50,972 nt of DNA from Cyanobacteria bacterium QS_4_48_99 (GTDB taxonomy: Bacteria; Cyanobacteriota; Cyanobacteriia; Cyanobacteriales; Rubidibacteraceae), in assembly GCA_003021505.1 (NCBI GenBank), contig PXPT01000021.1, forward strand, positions 1-50,972, written 5' to 3'. Below, piece after piece: positions 17,514-24,854 of the stretch (position 1 is its first letter; every line of letters starts with the position of its first letter). Both the position numbers and the translations under genes were made by a program. A model generated the notes under the pieces. It saw only the letters and a program-made list of their open reading frames with translations, was not told the DNA's origin and did not search any database.

Positions 17514-17555
17514 AAGTGATGGCAGGTATGGAGTGAGCAGCGCTTGCCATCGCTT
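17514..17555 (+). terminator. Hairpin between cpcC copy 2 and cpcD
   Basis: AAGTGATGGCAGG (17514-17526) pairs with CTTGCCATCGCTT (17543-17555) over 13 positions, two of them G-U, with a 16-base loop. The DNA after it is A-rich, not T-rich. An attenuation or message-stability role within the operon is therefore more likely than full termination. Confidence 0.55.
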
Positions 17556-17598
17556 CTAAAAAGAAAGTAAATCCCGATCAAGAGGAGCTACATCAACG

Positions 17599-17937
17599 AT
17601 GTTTGGTCAAACGGCACTCGGAAGCAAAACGCTTAGTGATTCCGCTAATCGCATGTTTCGCATTGAAGTCGAAGGGATGCGTCAAAATAGAGAAGCGGAT
17701 GAACTTAACTATCCCATTCGCAGTAGCGGCAGCATCTATATCACGGTGCCTTATAGTCGCATGAGCGAACAGATGCAGCGGATTAACCGCATGGGGGGCA
17801 AGATTGTTAGCATCGAGCCTTTGACCCTAGAAGGGGAAAGCCAACCCAAAATGGAAGCAACGGCAGCCCAGCAAGACCTAGAGGCAGAAGGCAAACCTAA
17901 AACTATAGGCAAACAGAAGCAAAAATCGGACATTTAG
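17599..17937 (+). CDS. cpcD: Rod-capping small linker CpcD with C-terminal extension
   Basis: CpcD caps the outer end of phycocyanin rods. Residues about 15-75 form the CpcD domain (NRMFRIEVEGM, YITVPYSRMSEQMQRINRMGGKIVSIEPL). The family is usually about 80 residues; this one is 112 because of a charged tail after LTLEGES that is rich in Lys, Gln, Glu and Ala (QPKMEATAAQ, GKQKQKSDI). The role of the tail is unknown. A GAGGAG ribosome-binding site precedes ATG 17599. The stop is three bases before the cpcE start codon. Confidence 0.93.
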   Translation: MFGQTALGSKTLSDSANRMFRIEVEGMRQNREADELNYPIRSSGSIYITVPYSRMSEQMQRINRMGGKIVSIEPLTLEGESQPKMEATAAQQDLEAEGKPKTIGKQKQKSDI

Positions 17938-17940
17938 GGA

Positions 17941-18747
17941 GTGATGGGAGAGTCCCACTCAGAGCAAGAGCCATTAACTGTAGAGCAGGTGATTGCTAAC
18001 CTGCAACAGCGCGAAGACTTAGGGTTGCGCTACTATGCAGCTTGGTGGCTCGGCAAATTCCGCGTCAATGAATCGGCTGCTATTGATGCGCTACTTGCTG
18101 CCTTAGAAGATGAGGCAGACCGCTCTCCTGACGGTGGCTATCCACTGCGACGTAATGCAGCACGGGCACTGGGGAAACTGGACGCACCTCGGGCAGTACC
18201 AGCTTTAATAGGCTGTTTAGACAACTCTGACTATTACGTGCGCGAAGCCGCAGCTCAGTCGCTAGAGGAGTTAGGCGATACGAGTTGCACTCCAGTACTG
18301 ATGAAACTCCTCGATGGGGGAGTGGCAGCAGCGCAACCTGTACCAGGCAAGCCCCATCTCGTCCAACCTTATGAAGCAGTGCTCGAGGCATTGGGAACTC
18401 TCCAGGCATCGGAGGCGGTGCCGCAAATTCAACCCTTTCTCGACCATCCCACCGAGAAGGTACAGTACGCGGCAGCACGAGCGATGTACCAGTTGAGTGA
18501 AAACCCAGTCTACGGGGAGCGTTTGGTTCAAGCATTGCAGGAAGATCGGTTGCCGTTGCGCCGCTCCGCGCTAATGGATTTGGGAGCAATTGGTTATCTC
18601 CCAGCAGCAGAAGCGATCGCTAAAACGCCCGCTGAAAATAGTCTGAAGCTGATTTCTCTCAAAGGACTGCTTGAACATCATTTGGAGAGCAACCTCCTCT
18701 CGGAAAAGAGTATTGAAATCATGAACCTCATGGATTCGCTCTTGTGA
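17941..18747 (+). CDS. cpcE: Phycocyanobilin lyase subunit CpcE
   Basis: CpcE with CpcF forms the lyase that attaches phycocyanobilin to Cys-84 of CpcA. The 268-residue protein is built of HEAT-like repeats, e.g. LGLRYYAAWWLGKFRVNES, LRRNAARALGKLDAPRAVPAL, YYVREAAAQSLEELGD, VQYAAARAMYQL. The start is GTG 17941 or ATG 17944, just after the cpcD stop; the ATG is likelier. The TAGGGAGTG context suggests translational coupling with cpcD. In most cyanobacteria cpcF follows directly; here about 430 bases of repeat-rich DNA intervene. Confidence 0.95.
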   Translation: MMGESHSEQEPLTVEQVIANLQQREDLGLRYYAAWWLGKFRVNESAAIDALLAALEDEADRSPDGGYPLRRNAARALGKLDAPRAVPALIGCLDNSDYYVREAAAQSLEELGDTSCTPVLMKLLDGGVAAAQPVPGKPHLVQPYEAVLEALGTLQASEAVPQIQPFLDHPTEKVQYAAARAMYQLSENPVYGERLVQALQEDRLPLRRSALMDLGAIGYLPAAEAIAKTPAENSLKLISLKGLLEHHLESNLLSEKSIEIMNLMDSLL

Positions 18748-19179
18748 CTAGTTACTGCTCACAAAACAATTAAAAATTTTAAATTAAAAATGCAAATGTA
18801 ATTAGTCATACGATTTTGGATTAACGATTTTAGAAAATGGACTTAACCCTTCCTTGAAAGGGAAGGTCCTTGAAAGGGAAGGGATTGAGGATTGACAACT
18901 GTAGATTAACTGATTGTGGGATTTCCTGGAAGGAAATGGGCATGATCCCCAAAAAAAATCTCAAATCCGAATCCAAGGGGATGTCGCCGGAATTACTTCC
19001 GGTGCTTGTAACCACCGTCGAAATCCAAAATCCCAAATTCTTTGTCATTAGAAAAACACGTTTATATAAACTTGTACGGGTAAGCCGGCGGCTTGCCCGT
19101 CCGTAACCACCGACTGTGGGCTGATGACTAACTAATTTTTAATTTTTAACTTTTAATTTTGAATTCGGAGCGTAGTGAC
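18748..19179. repeat. Repeat-rich insertion between cpcE and cpcF
   Basis: The stretch has no gene. It contains GATTTTGGATT-type motifs at about 18811-18835, two copies of CCTTGAAAGGGAAGG (about 18852-18881) able to form a small hairpin, AATTTTTAATTTT tracts, and at 19041-19148 a structured element with a second copy at 31979-32089. The DNA looks unlike the tight spacing of the rest of the operon and is probably an accumulation of small mobile or repeat elements. Confidence 0.7.
19041..19148 (+). repeat. Dispersed hairpin element, copy A
   Basis: About 108 bases match the reverse complement of 31979-32089 almost throughout. Shared parts include TTTGTCATTA, AGAAAAACACGTTTATATAAA, TTGTACGGGT, CCGACTGTGG and ACTAACTAATTTTTAATTTT. 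Its centre folds as ACGGGTAAGCC/GGCTTGCCCGT (19076-19100), 11 pairs with one G-T. In the other copy the stem bases change together, so structure is conserved. Confidence 0.8.
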
Positions 19180-19821
19180 GTGACTAGCGACCAAACTCAA
19201 CAACTCATCCGAGCCGTCGAGCAAGCGGATTCTCCAGAAAGTCTCTCACAAGCAGTCTGGGCACTGGCTGCTGCTCGGCAAAAAGCAGCAATTCCTACCT
19301 TCATTCGCGTTCTGGGTTACAACAACCCCGGTGCAGCAGTTGCAGCAGTGGAAGGGCTAGTCAAGTTGGGAGAAGCGGCAGTGCCATCCCTGCTGGAGCA
19401 GATTGACGGCTACGACTACGGAGCGAGAGCATGGTCAATCCGAGCATTGTCCCAGATTGGCGATCCTCGTGCCCTCGATATTTTGACCGGGGCTGCTGAG
19501 AGTGACTTTGCCCTGAGTGTCCGTCGTACCGCTGCTAAGGGGTTGGGCAGTATTAGTTGGTCGCAGTTGCCCGCCGAGGAAGTAAGCGCAGCTCAAGCTA
19601 AAGCCCTCGAAACACTGCTGCAAGTCTGCCAAGACTCAGAATGGATTGTTCGCTATGCAGCAGTAGTGGGATTACAAGCACTCGCAGCAACTCAGCTTGA
19701 TTACAAAAAACGAGTGCAAGTGCATTTCCAACAACTCGACAAGAGTGAACCAGATTTGACAGTACGTGCGCGCGCACAGATGGCTGCGGTGCAACTCCAG
19801 CAGATGCCAGTACTCAACTAA
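19180..19821 (+). CDS. cpcF: Phycocyanobilin lyase subunit CpcF
   Basis: CpcF is the partner of CpcE in bilin attachment to CpcA. The protein is made of HEAT-like repeats (AIPTFIRVLGYNNPGAAVAA, EGLVKLGEAAVPSLLEQI, AWSIRALSQIGDPRALDIL, VRYAAVVGLQALA). GTG 19180 was chosen as start because CGGAG lies about ten bases before it and the product then opens MTSDQTQQLIRAVEQA, like known CpcF; this gives 213 residues. An in-frame TTG at 19159 would add seven residues. It is convergent with the symporter gene, 17 bases apart. Confidence 0.93.
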   Translation: MTSDQTQQLIRAVEQADSPESLSQAVWALAAARQKAAIPTFIRVLGYNNPGAAVAAVEGLVKLGEAAVPSLLEQIDGYDYGARAWSIRALSQIGDPRALDILTGAAESDFALSVRRTAAKGLGSISWSQLPAEEVSAAQAKALETLLQVCQDSEWIVRYAAVVGLQALAATQLDYKKRVQVHFQQLDKSEPDLTVRARAQMAAVQLQQMPVLN

Positions 19822-19838
19822 GCCCAAACCCTTGCCTT

Positions 19839-21350
19839 TCAGTTACTAATAATCTTCCTTCTGTTATTTTGGAGTTGCCGCTGTTGCGATCGCTTGCCTG
19901 TTCCCGGTCGTCCGTGCGTTAGATGAGACATAACTATAAAAGTCGCTAGACCAACCAGAGGACTCAACAGTGTCGGAAATCCATCGAAGCTTTTCGTAAA
20001 AATGTCGTTGGGAATATAGAAAAGCGTGTTGTCTATTCCGAACATGACTGGCATTAAAGCGAACAGCACTAGCCGCGTAACCGAACCAACTACCATACAG
20101 GCGAGTGCGCCTTGCTTAGTTGCCTTCCACCAGTATAGACCACCAGCAAGGGGCACCAGCAGTGCAGCAAACATGATATCGAATGCCAGTAAGAGTAAGA
20201 CACCAGTTTCAGGAACGCGCAGTGCTAAGACTATTCCCAGCAGCGCGATGGGGACTGCCATCAGGCGAGTGATTAATAGGAGTTTGTCTCCTTGCCTTCT
20301 ATCCTCAGTCTGTCGCAGCCCAAGGATGTTCCGAGCAAACACAGAAGATGTTCCTAAGATTGCTCCGTCTCCAGTCGAGAGCGAAGCAGAAACAATTGCA
20401 CCTAGGACAAAGATACTTAGTGCTGGTGGGATAACGTTTTCTAGGAGTGCATAAAGAATGGGATCATCTGCCGTCACGCCTGCCTCCTCGAGAATCTGAT
20501 TCGCAGAGAGCGCCACAATTGAGAATGGGACACCAATAACAATTGTTCCGATACAACCCATGAAGCATGCTCTTCGGGCAGTTTGCGGGCTGTCAGCCGC
20601 AAATACTCGCTCCATAAAGTCAATGGCAACAATATCCCCCAACCCCAGCGCCAGCAGTGTTGCCCAGTTAATGGCTGCACCGGCTTCTGGGTCAGTGAGT
20701 TGCTCGAACTCAAGTGGTCCGCTGCCTTCGGGAATGGTAATCCCGAAAGTAGCCCAGACATACGCGAGGAGCGCGAGGGAACTGAACAGGGCAATGCATA
20801 CCTGAATCGTATCGGTGTAAGCAACTGCAAAGAGTCCACCAGTAACGGTATAGATGAACACAATTAAGGTAATAAAGATGACACCAGCGGTGTAGCTCGT
20901 TCCCAAAAAAGTTTCGAATAGAAACCCTCCAGCAACAAGGTTGCCAGCCAACAGAAACGAGAAGCTTAGAATCATGATGACGGATGCTACAGCCTCAGTT
21001 ACCCGACCATACTTGCGACGGTAGAAGTCTGGAAGCGTAATTAGACCCATGCGATGCAGTGGCTTGGCGAAGAAAAGCCCCGTGAGAAACAGACAAAGGG
21101 CAAGACCGAGTGGCAACGATGCTCCTGCCCAAAACCCGAAATCTGCGGCGAGGTCTGTGTTTCCTAGTGTTGCGTTTGCGTCTACCGACTGTGCCATTAG
21201 CGTTGCTGTAGCTAGCGGTAGCAGGAGACCTCGCCCGGCTATGATGTAATTAACGCTGTCGCCTTTAATCTTTTTGGAGGCGTAAACCCCAACCCCCAAC
21301 ATCAGAAAGAGGAATGCTGAAATCCCCCAGAAAAAAACATTATCTGCCAT
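19839..21350 (-). CDS. Sodium:solute symporter family transporter
   Basis: The 503-residue membrane protein belongs to the sodium:solute symporter (SSS) family, importing a small solute with sodium. About 13 hydrophobic segments are visible. The family features include the opening FFWGISAFLFLMLGVGVYASKK, GRGLLLPLATATLMAQSVDA, TLPDFYRRKYGR and VTGGLFAVAYTDTIQ. The C-terminal tail (about 20 residues) is basic and soluble. The substrate is not deducible; no neighbouring gene points to one. It stands alone between cpcF and an unassigned stretch. Confidence 0.9.
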   Translation of the reverse strand: MADNVFFWGISAFLFLMLGVGVYASKKIKGDSVNYIIAGRGLLLPLATATLMAQSVDANATLGNTDLAADFGFWAGASLPLGLALCLFLTGLFFAKPLHRMGLITLPDFYRRKYGRVTEAVASVIMILSFSFLLAGNLVAGGFLFETFLGTSYTAGVIFITLIVFIYTVTGGLFAVAYTDTIQVCIALFSSLALLAYVWATFGITIPEGSGPLEFEQLTDPEAGAAINWATLLALGLGDIVAIDFMERVFAADSPQTARRACFMGCIGTIVIGVPFSIVALSANQILEEAGVTADDPILYALLENVIPPALSIFVLGAIVSASLSTGDGAILGTSSVFARNILGLRQTEDRRQGDKLLLITRLMAVPIALLGIVLALRVPETGVLLLLAFDIMFAALLVPLAGGLYWWKATKQGALACMVVGSVTRLVLFALMPVMFGIDNTLFYIPNDIFTKSFDGFPTLLSPLVGLATFIVMSHLTHGRPGTGKRSQQRQLQNNRRKIISN

Positions 21351-21736
21351 TAACAGCCACTCAAAATCTAGCTAAAGTTCGATTAATCGATTGTAGAGAT
21401 AGCTAGATTAAGAAACTGTTAAATAGGGCACATTTGAGTGAGTTACCTACTTGGTTCAGGAAGAGAGACAAGGAGTACACCAGAAACTTACTGGCTTTGG
21501 TCAAACCAATTGGTGAGCTGCAGTGGCCGTTTCTCTACCGTGGGCTCTATGGGGTGGTCGAGCCTAAATGACAGAACAGGCAAATCAGGGGTTAGAGCTG
21601 ACGACACCGGGTGCTTGCCCGAGTTTCCACCCGTGAGATATCGGTCGAACCGCGTGCCCTCCTTGCTCTTCTCCCAACTAAAGCAAGACATAGGGAGGAG
21701 TAGCAGTAGGGTCTACCCATAACTCTGTAAACAACG
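21351..21736. other. Unassigned stretch between symporter and dehydrogenase genes
   Basis: About 390 bases without a recognised gene. Frames of 94 (plus 21438-21722) and 67 codons (minus 21488-21691) exist; neither matches a family I know. The composition is more even and G+C-richer than the surrounding intergenic DNA, which suggests a relic of a former gene or insertion. Confidence 0.35.
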
Positions 21737-22888
21737 CTACTCACTCTCACTCTGGAGAGAAGGAATTCCAAGCTGGCTGGGACTTCCTTCCACAGGTAGG
21801 GTTGTCGAAACCATGGCTGCCATCACCTGTTCTGGTGTTACTGCAAAGGGGAGCCGATGGATATCTGAGTGAGGATTGCAAGCGATTTCTGCTGCTTGAC
21901 GCAGTTCTGCCAGGGTAATGTTCCCTAATCCCAAATCTTCCAGAGTTTGCGGCAAACCAATCTCAGCGTAAAATTGGGATAATTGTTGCCTTGCCGACCC
22001 TGCTAGCTGATTTCCCTGCACCATTTCTTCTAGTCGCAGTTGCACGAGAATCCCGTAGGCAACTTTTTCCCCGTGCAGGCTCTCATGTGCCATCGGGAGA
22101 TGCGTCAAGCCATTGTGAACGGCATGGGCGGCAACAGTACGGCAGCGTGCCCCGCCTAAACCACCAATCACCCCGGCTAATAATACCGTGGCATCGACTA
22201 CTTCTTGCCAATCGTCTCCTCCTGGAGCTTTTAGGGCAGCGGCAGACTTTTGAAACAGGATGTCCCGCAGAATTCTTGCCTGTTGAACGGCGGCAATCGT
22301 CAGCGTAGCAGGGGAATCCCCACTACTGACAGAGGCTTCGTACCACTTGGCTAAAGCATCACCAATCCCGGCAATCAGTGTCCGTTGCGGTGCGGTTTGA
22401 ATCAACTCGTAATCGAGTACCAGCAAATCGGGACAGCGATTCAGGGGAACATCGTATTGAAAGGCTCCCTGATTAGAGTAAACGTTGGATAGTGCTGTCC
22501 AAGCAGCGCAGGTAGCAGCAGAGGTAGGAATGGTGACAATGGGAAGCTTGCATTGTTCGGCCAGAAGTTTAGCCGCGTCTAAAGCTTTCCCGCCACCAAC
22601 GCCAATAATAAAATCTGCCTGGTGCTGTTCTAGTGCCTGTATTAGGGATATTTTGGAAGAATCGGGGCGATAGGAAGCGCTAGCTGCATGGAGTTGGTAA
22701 TGGTGAAGAAGGAGTTGCAGTGAGGGTTCAACCACAGCCAAGCTGCGATCACCTCCCACCACCAAAGGACGCTGCCCTAAACGCGCGATCGCTTCTCCGG
22801 CTTTAGAGAGGGCTTGCGAGCCACGCAGCACTTGCGAGGGGGCTACTAAGAGGGAGGTTACAGCGGTGGAACTAGTTTGATGGTTCAT
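21737..22888 (-). CDS. Iron-containing alcohol dehydrogenase, glycerol dehydrogenase-like
   Basis: The 383-residue protein is an NAD(P)-dependent metal-containing alcohol dehydrogenase of the glycerol dehydrogenase type. The N-terminal nucleotide-binding half contains FIIGVGGGKALDAAKLLA (about 94-110) and IVTIPTSAAT. The metal-binding half has GIGDALAKWYEA (D177), AAHAVHNGL (H255/H258) and ESLHGEKVAYG (H272), the Asp-His-His set. The substrate may be glycerol or a related polyol; this is not certain. It is separated from Ycf51 by about 80 bases on the same strand. Confidence 0.88.
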   Translation of the reverse strand: MNHQTSSTAVTSLLVAPSQVLRGSQALSKAGEAIARLGQRPLVVGGDRSLAVVEPSLQLLLHHYQLHAASASYRPDSSKISLIQALEQHQADFIIGVGGGKALDAAKLLAEQCKLPIVTIPTSAATCAAWTALSNVYSNQGAFQYDVPLNRCPDLLVLDYELIQTAPQRTLIAGIGDALAKWYEASVSSGDSPATLTIAAVQQARILRDILFQKSAAALKAPGGDDWQEVVDATVLLAGVIGGLGGARCRTVAAHAVHNGLTHLPMAHESLHGEKVAYGILVQLRLEEMVQGNQLAGSARQQLSQFYAEIGLPQTLEDLGLGNITLAELRQAAEIACNPHSDIHRLPFAVTPEQVMAAMVSTTLPVEGSPSQLGIPSLQSESE

Positions 22889-22971
22889 AGGATGAATTCA
22901 TACAGCAGTTTTTACGCTTGCTGTAATACACACAAAACTTTTCTCCCCCTTGTCAAGGGGGATTAGGGGGG

Positions 22972-23496
22972 TCAATTCATATTTGAGGTTTCGGGCAGTT
23001 GGGCAAATCGCTCGGAAAACACTTCTATTTTCATGTTCTCATCTTCGCGGCTGGCGAGCGATCGCTTCACTTGACCTAGGTAAAGTGGCTTCGACACTCC
23101 CGATTCTGGGTGAGTTACTGCCCGTGCCCGAATAGTTAGTTTATCATCGCCTCGACCTAAACGTCCATAGGAATACAAATCCGCCGCCGCTTTGCGGAGA
23201 CTTGCCTCTACTTCTGATTCATTCACCTTAGGTGGCAAGGCAATCACTGCTTTATTCGCGCCATTATCGTACACCACAGAAAAGGGGGCTGCCCCTGGAA
23301 CCTGAGTGTAACTAAATAACCCCAAGGACAAGCCGAATAAACCAACGGTGACAACACCCATAAAGCCAGTAATTCCCACTAAGCGAAACCGAATACCCCA
23401 TTGGAAAATGAATCCCAATCCAGCAACGACTAAGCAAACTAAGGTTAAAATTCCTGCCCACTGGGCATAAATTGATAAATCGGTTGGTATTGACAT
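22972..23496 (-). CDS. ycf51: Ycf51-family protein
   Basis: Ycf51 proteins are conserved in cyanobacteria and some algal plastids; their function is unknown. The 174-residue product has two membrane helices near the N-terminus (about residues 12-31 and 38-62: AGILTLVCLVVAGLGFIF and GITGFMGVVTVGLFGLSLG). A soluble domain follows (VIALPPKVNESEVEASLRKAAADLY split over two elements, LTIRARAVTHPE, PLYLGQVKRSL). It is probably anchored in the thylakoid or plasma membrane with the soluble part on one side. Confidence 0.88.
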   Translation of the reverse strand: MSIPTDLSIYAQWAGILTLVCLVVAGLGFIFQWGIRFRLVGITGFMGVVTVGLFGLSLGLFSYTQVPGAAPFSVVYDNGANKAVIALPPKVNESEVEASLRKAAADLYSYGRLGRGDDKLTIRARAVTHPESGVSKPLYLGQVKRSLASREDENMKIEVFSERFAQLPETSNMN

Positions 23497-23549
23497 ATTA
23501 GTAACAATTCCTCAGCGCGATCGCGTTTTTCCTCATCTTTGTCCTTTCC

Positions 23550-23672
23550 GTAGAAACACGGCAGTGATATTACTGAAATACTCACTTGATAGTAACTTTT
23601 TACCAGCCCTTAAGTGGAAATACGGCAGCAATATTACTGAAATCATAACTTAATAGTTGCTTTTTCTTGACC
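23550..23672. repeat. 64-bp imperfect direct repeat upstream of the vWA gene
   Basis: GTAGAAACACGGCAGTGATA (from 23550) is repeated as GTGGAAATACGGCAGCAATA (from 23614). Both are followed by TTACTGAAAT and then CTTGATAGTAACTTTTT or CTTAATAGTTGCTTTTT. The two units lie upstream of the plus-strand PEP-CTERM gene and could hold duplicated regulatory sites. Confidence 0.75.
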
Positions 23673-23743
23673 CTGGCAATTCAGTTGAGGCAAATCGGGA
23701 AGTCAAATTTTGGCTGAACAAAATTCAATTTGTCGTTTAGCAA

Positions 23744-24555
23744 ATGAGAATGGAGATTGATAAGATTATGGGCAAAATTTCCACAACAGCTCTCCTCAAA
23801 GGGATTCTTGGTACCGCCTCAACTGCACTAACGCTGGGTTTGCTATCTTCCTCGCAGGGAATGGCAGCTACAATGACTGACGTGGAATTGAGCCTTCTGG
23901 TTGATGTCTCTGGCAGCGTTAATAACAGTGAGTTCAACCTCCAACGCAATGGATACGCTGATGCCTTCAGAAGTTCCTCTGTAATTGATGGAATTACGAA
24001 TGGGAATGAAGGTCAGATTGCAGCAAATCTGATCTATTGGTCTGATTCCAATCGTCAGGCAGAGGCAGTGGAGTGGAGTTCGATTGACGATGCAGCATCG
24101 GCCAATGACTTCGCAGATGCGATCGCCACAGCACCACGACCATTCGGCGGAGCAACTGCCCTGGTTCTGCTATCGATTTTTCCGTACCTGGCTTTGATGC
24201 CAACGAGTTTAACTCAACGCGAGAAGTGATCGATGTTTCTGGTGATGGTTTGGAAAATCAGGGCGTGGATGCCCCCACTGCAGGAGATAATGCGTTGGAG
24301 GCAGGCATTGACACGCTCAATGGACTGGTCATCAGTGATGACCCCGACGTTCTCAGCTATTACCAAGACGATGTCATGGGCGGCAGCGATGCTTTCGTCT
24401 CCCTGGTGGATAACTTCAATCAATTTGGCGATGCTATTGAAAATAAGTTAGCTGCAGAGATTACTGCTCAGCCTGTACCCGAACCGCTTACGGTGATGGG
24501 AACGCTGACAGCAGGTGGCTTCGGTGTTTTTCTAAAGCGCAGGCGGAAGCGATAA
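23744..24555 (+). pseudogene. vWA-like (DUF1194) PEP-CTERM protein with a frameshift
   Basis: An exported protein with a signal peptide (ALTLGLLSSSQGMAAT), a von Willebrand A-like domain (LSLLVDVSGSVNNSEF with the metal-site DxSxS pattern, later VIDVSGDG) and a C-terminal PEP-CTERM sorting signal: VPEPLTV, a hydrophobic helix and KRRRKR. Such signals are processed by exosortase. The frame breaks near 24162. In the second frame the protein resumes GSAIDFSVPGFDANEF upstream of VIDVSGDG, so one base is missing (or two gained) in GCCCTGG. The start may be ATG 23744 or 23768. A single lesion could be a real mutation or a sequencing error. Confidence 0.8.
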
Positions 24556-24854
24556 ACCTACCAACCTTGAGTGGGAATTGGCTGGTAGAGATTGCGGAGG
24601 TGCGCAGGTGCGGAGAGGGCAAGTGAGGAGTGAGGAGTCAAAGAGGTGAGGGAGTGAGGAGTGCGCAGCTGCGGAGGAAAGAAATTCAGAACCGACGCGC
24701 AGGACGGAGTCTGAGCATCGCATAATTCAGAATTCTGAATTCGTGTTGCCCCTGGAGCTTTTTCTTACTTCCCAGCCCCTGGAGCTTTTTCTCACGCTCT
24801 CACGCCCTCACTTCTTTCGCCTCTGCTCCCCAGCCCCTCTGCCCTAGAGCAACT
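24556..24854. repeat. GGAG/CTCC-rich repeat cluster
   Basis: The DNA after the vWA gene holds GTGCGGAGAGGGCAAGTGAGG and GAGGTGAGGGAGTGAGGAGTG runs. Inverted CTCACGCCCTCACTT and CTGCTCCCCAGCCCCTCTG runs follow nearer ftsW. CCCCTGGAGCTTTTTCT occurs twice (about 24749 and 24777). No gene is seen. It belongs to the same repeat type as 97-200, 37.5, 42.5 and 50.1 kb. Confidence 0.6.

Noticed and set aside
24590-24850. CRISPR-like array from repeated GTGAGGAG and CTCACTCC units
   Set aside because: Units are irregular in length and spacing, without unique spacers of constant size; they are simple repeats in inverted arms.
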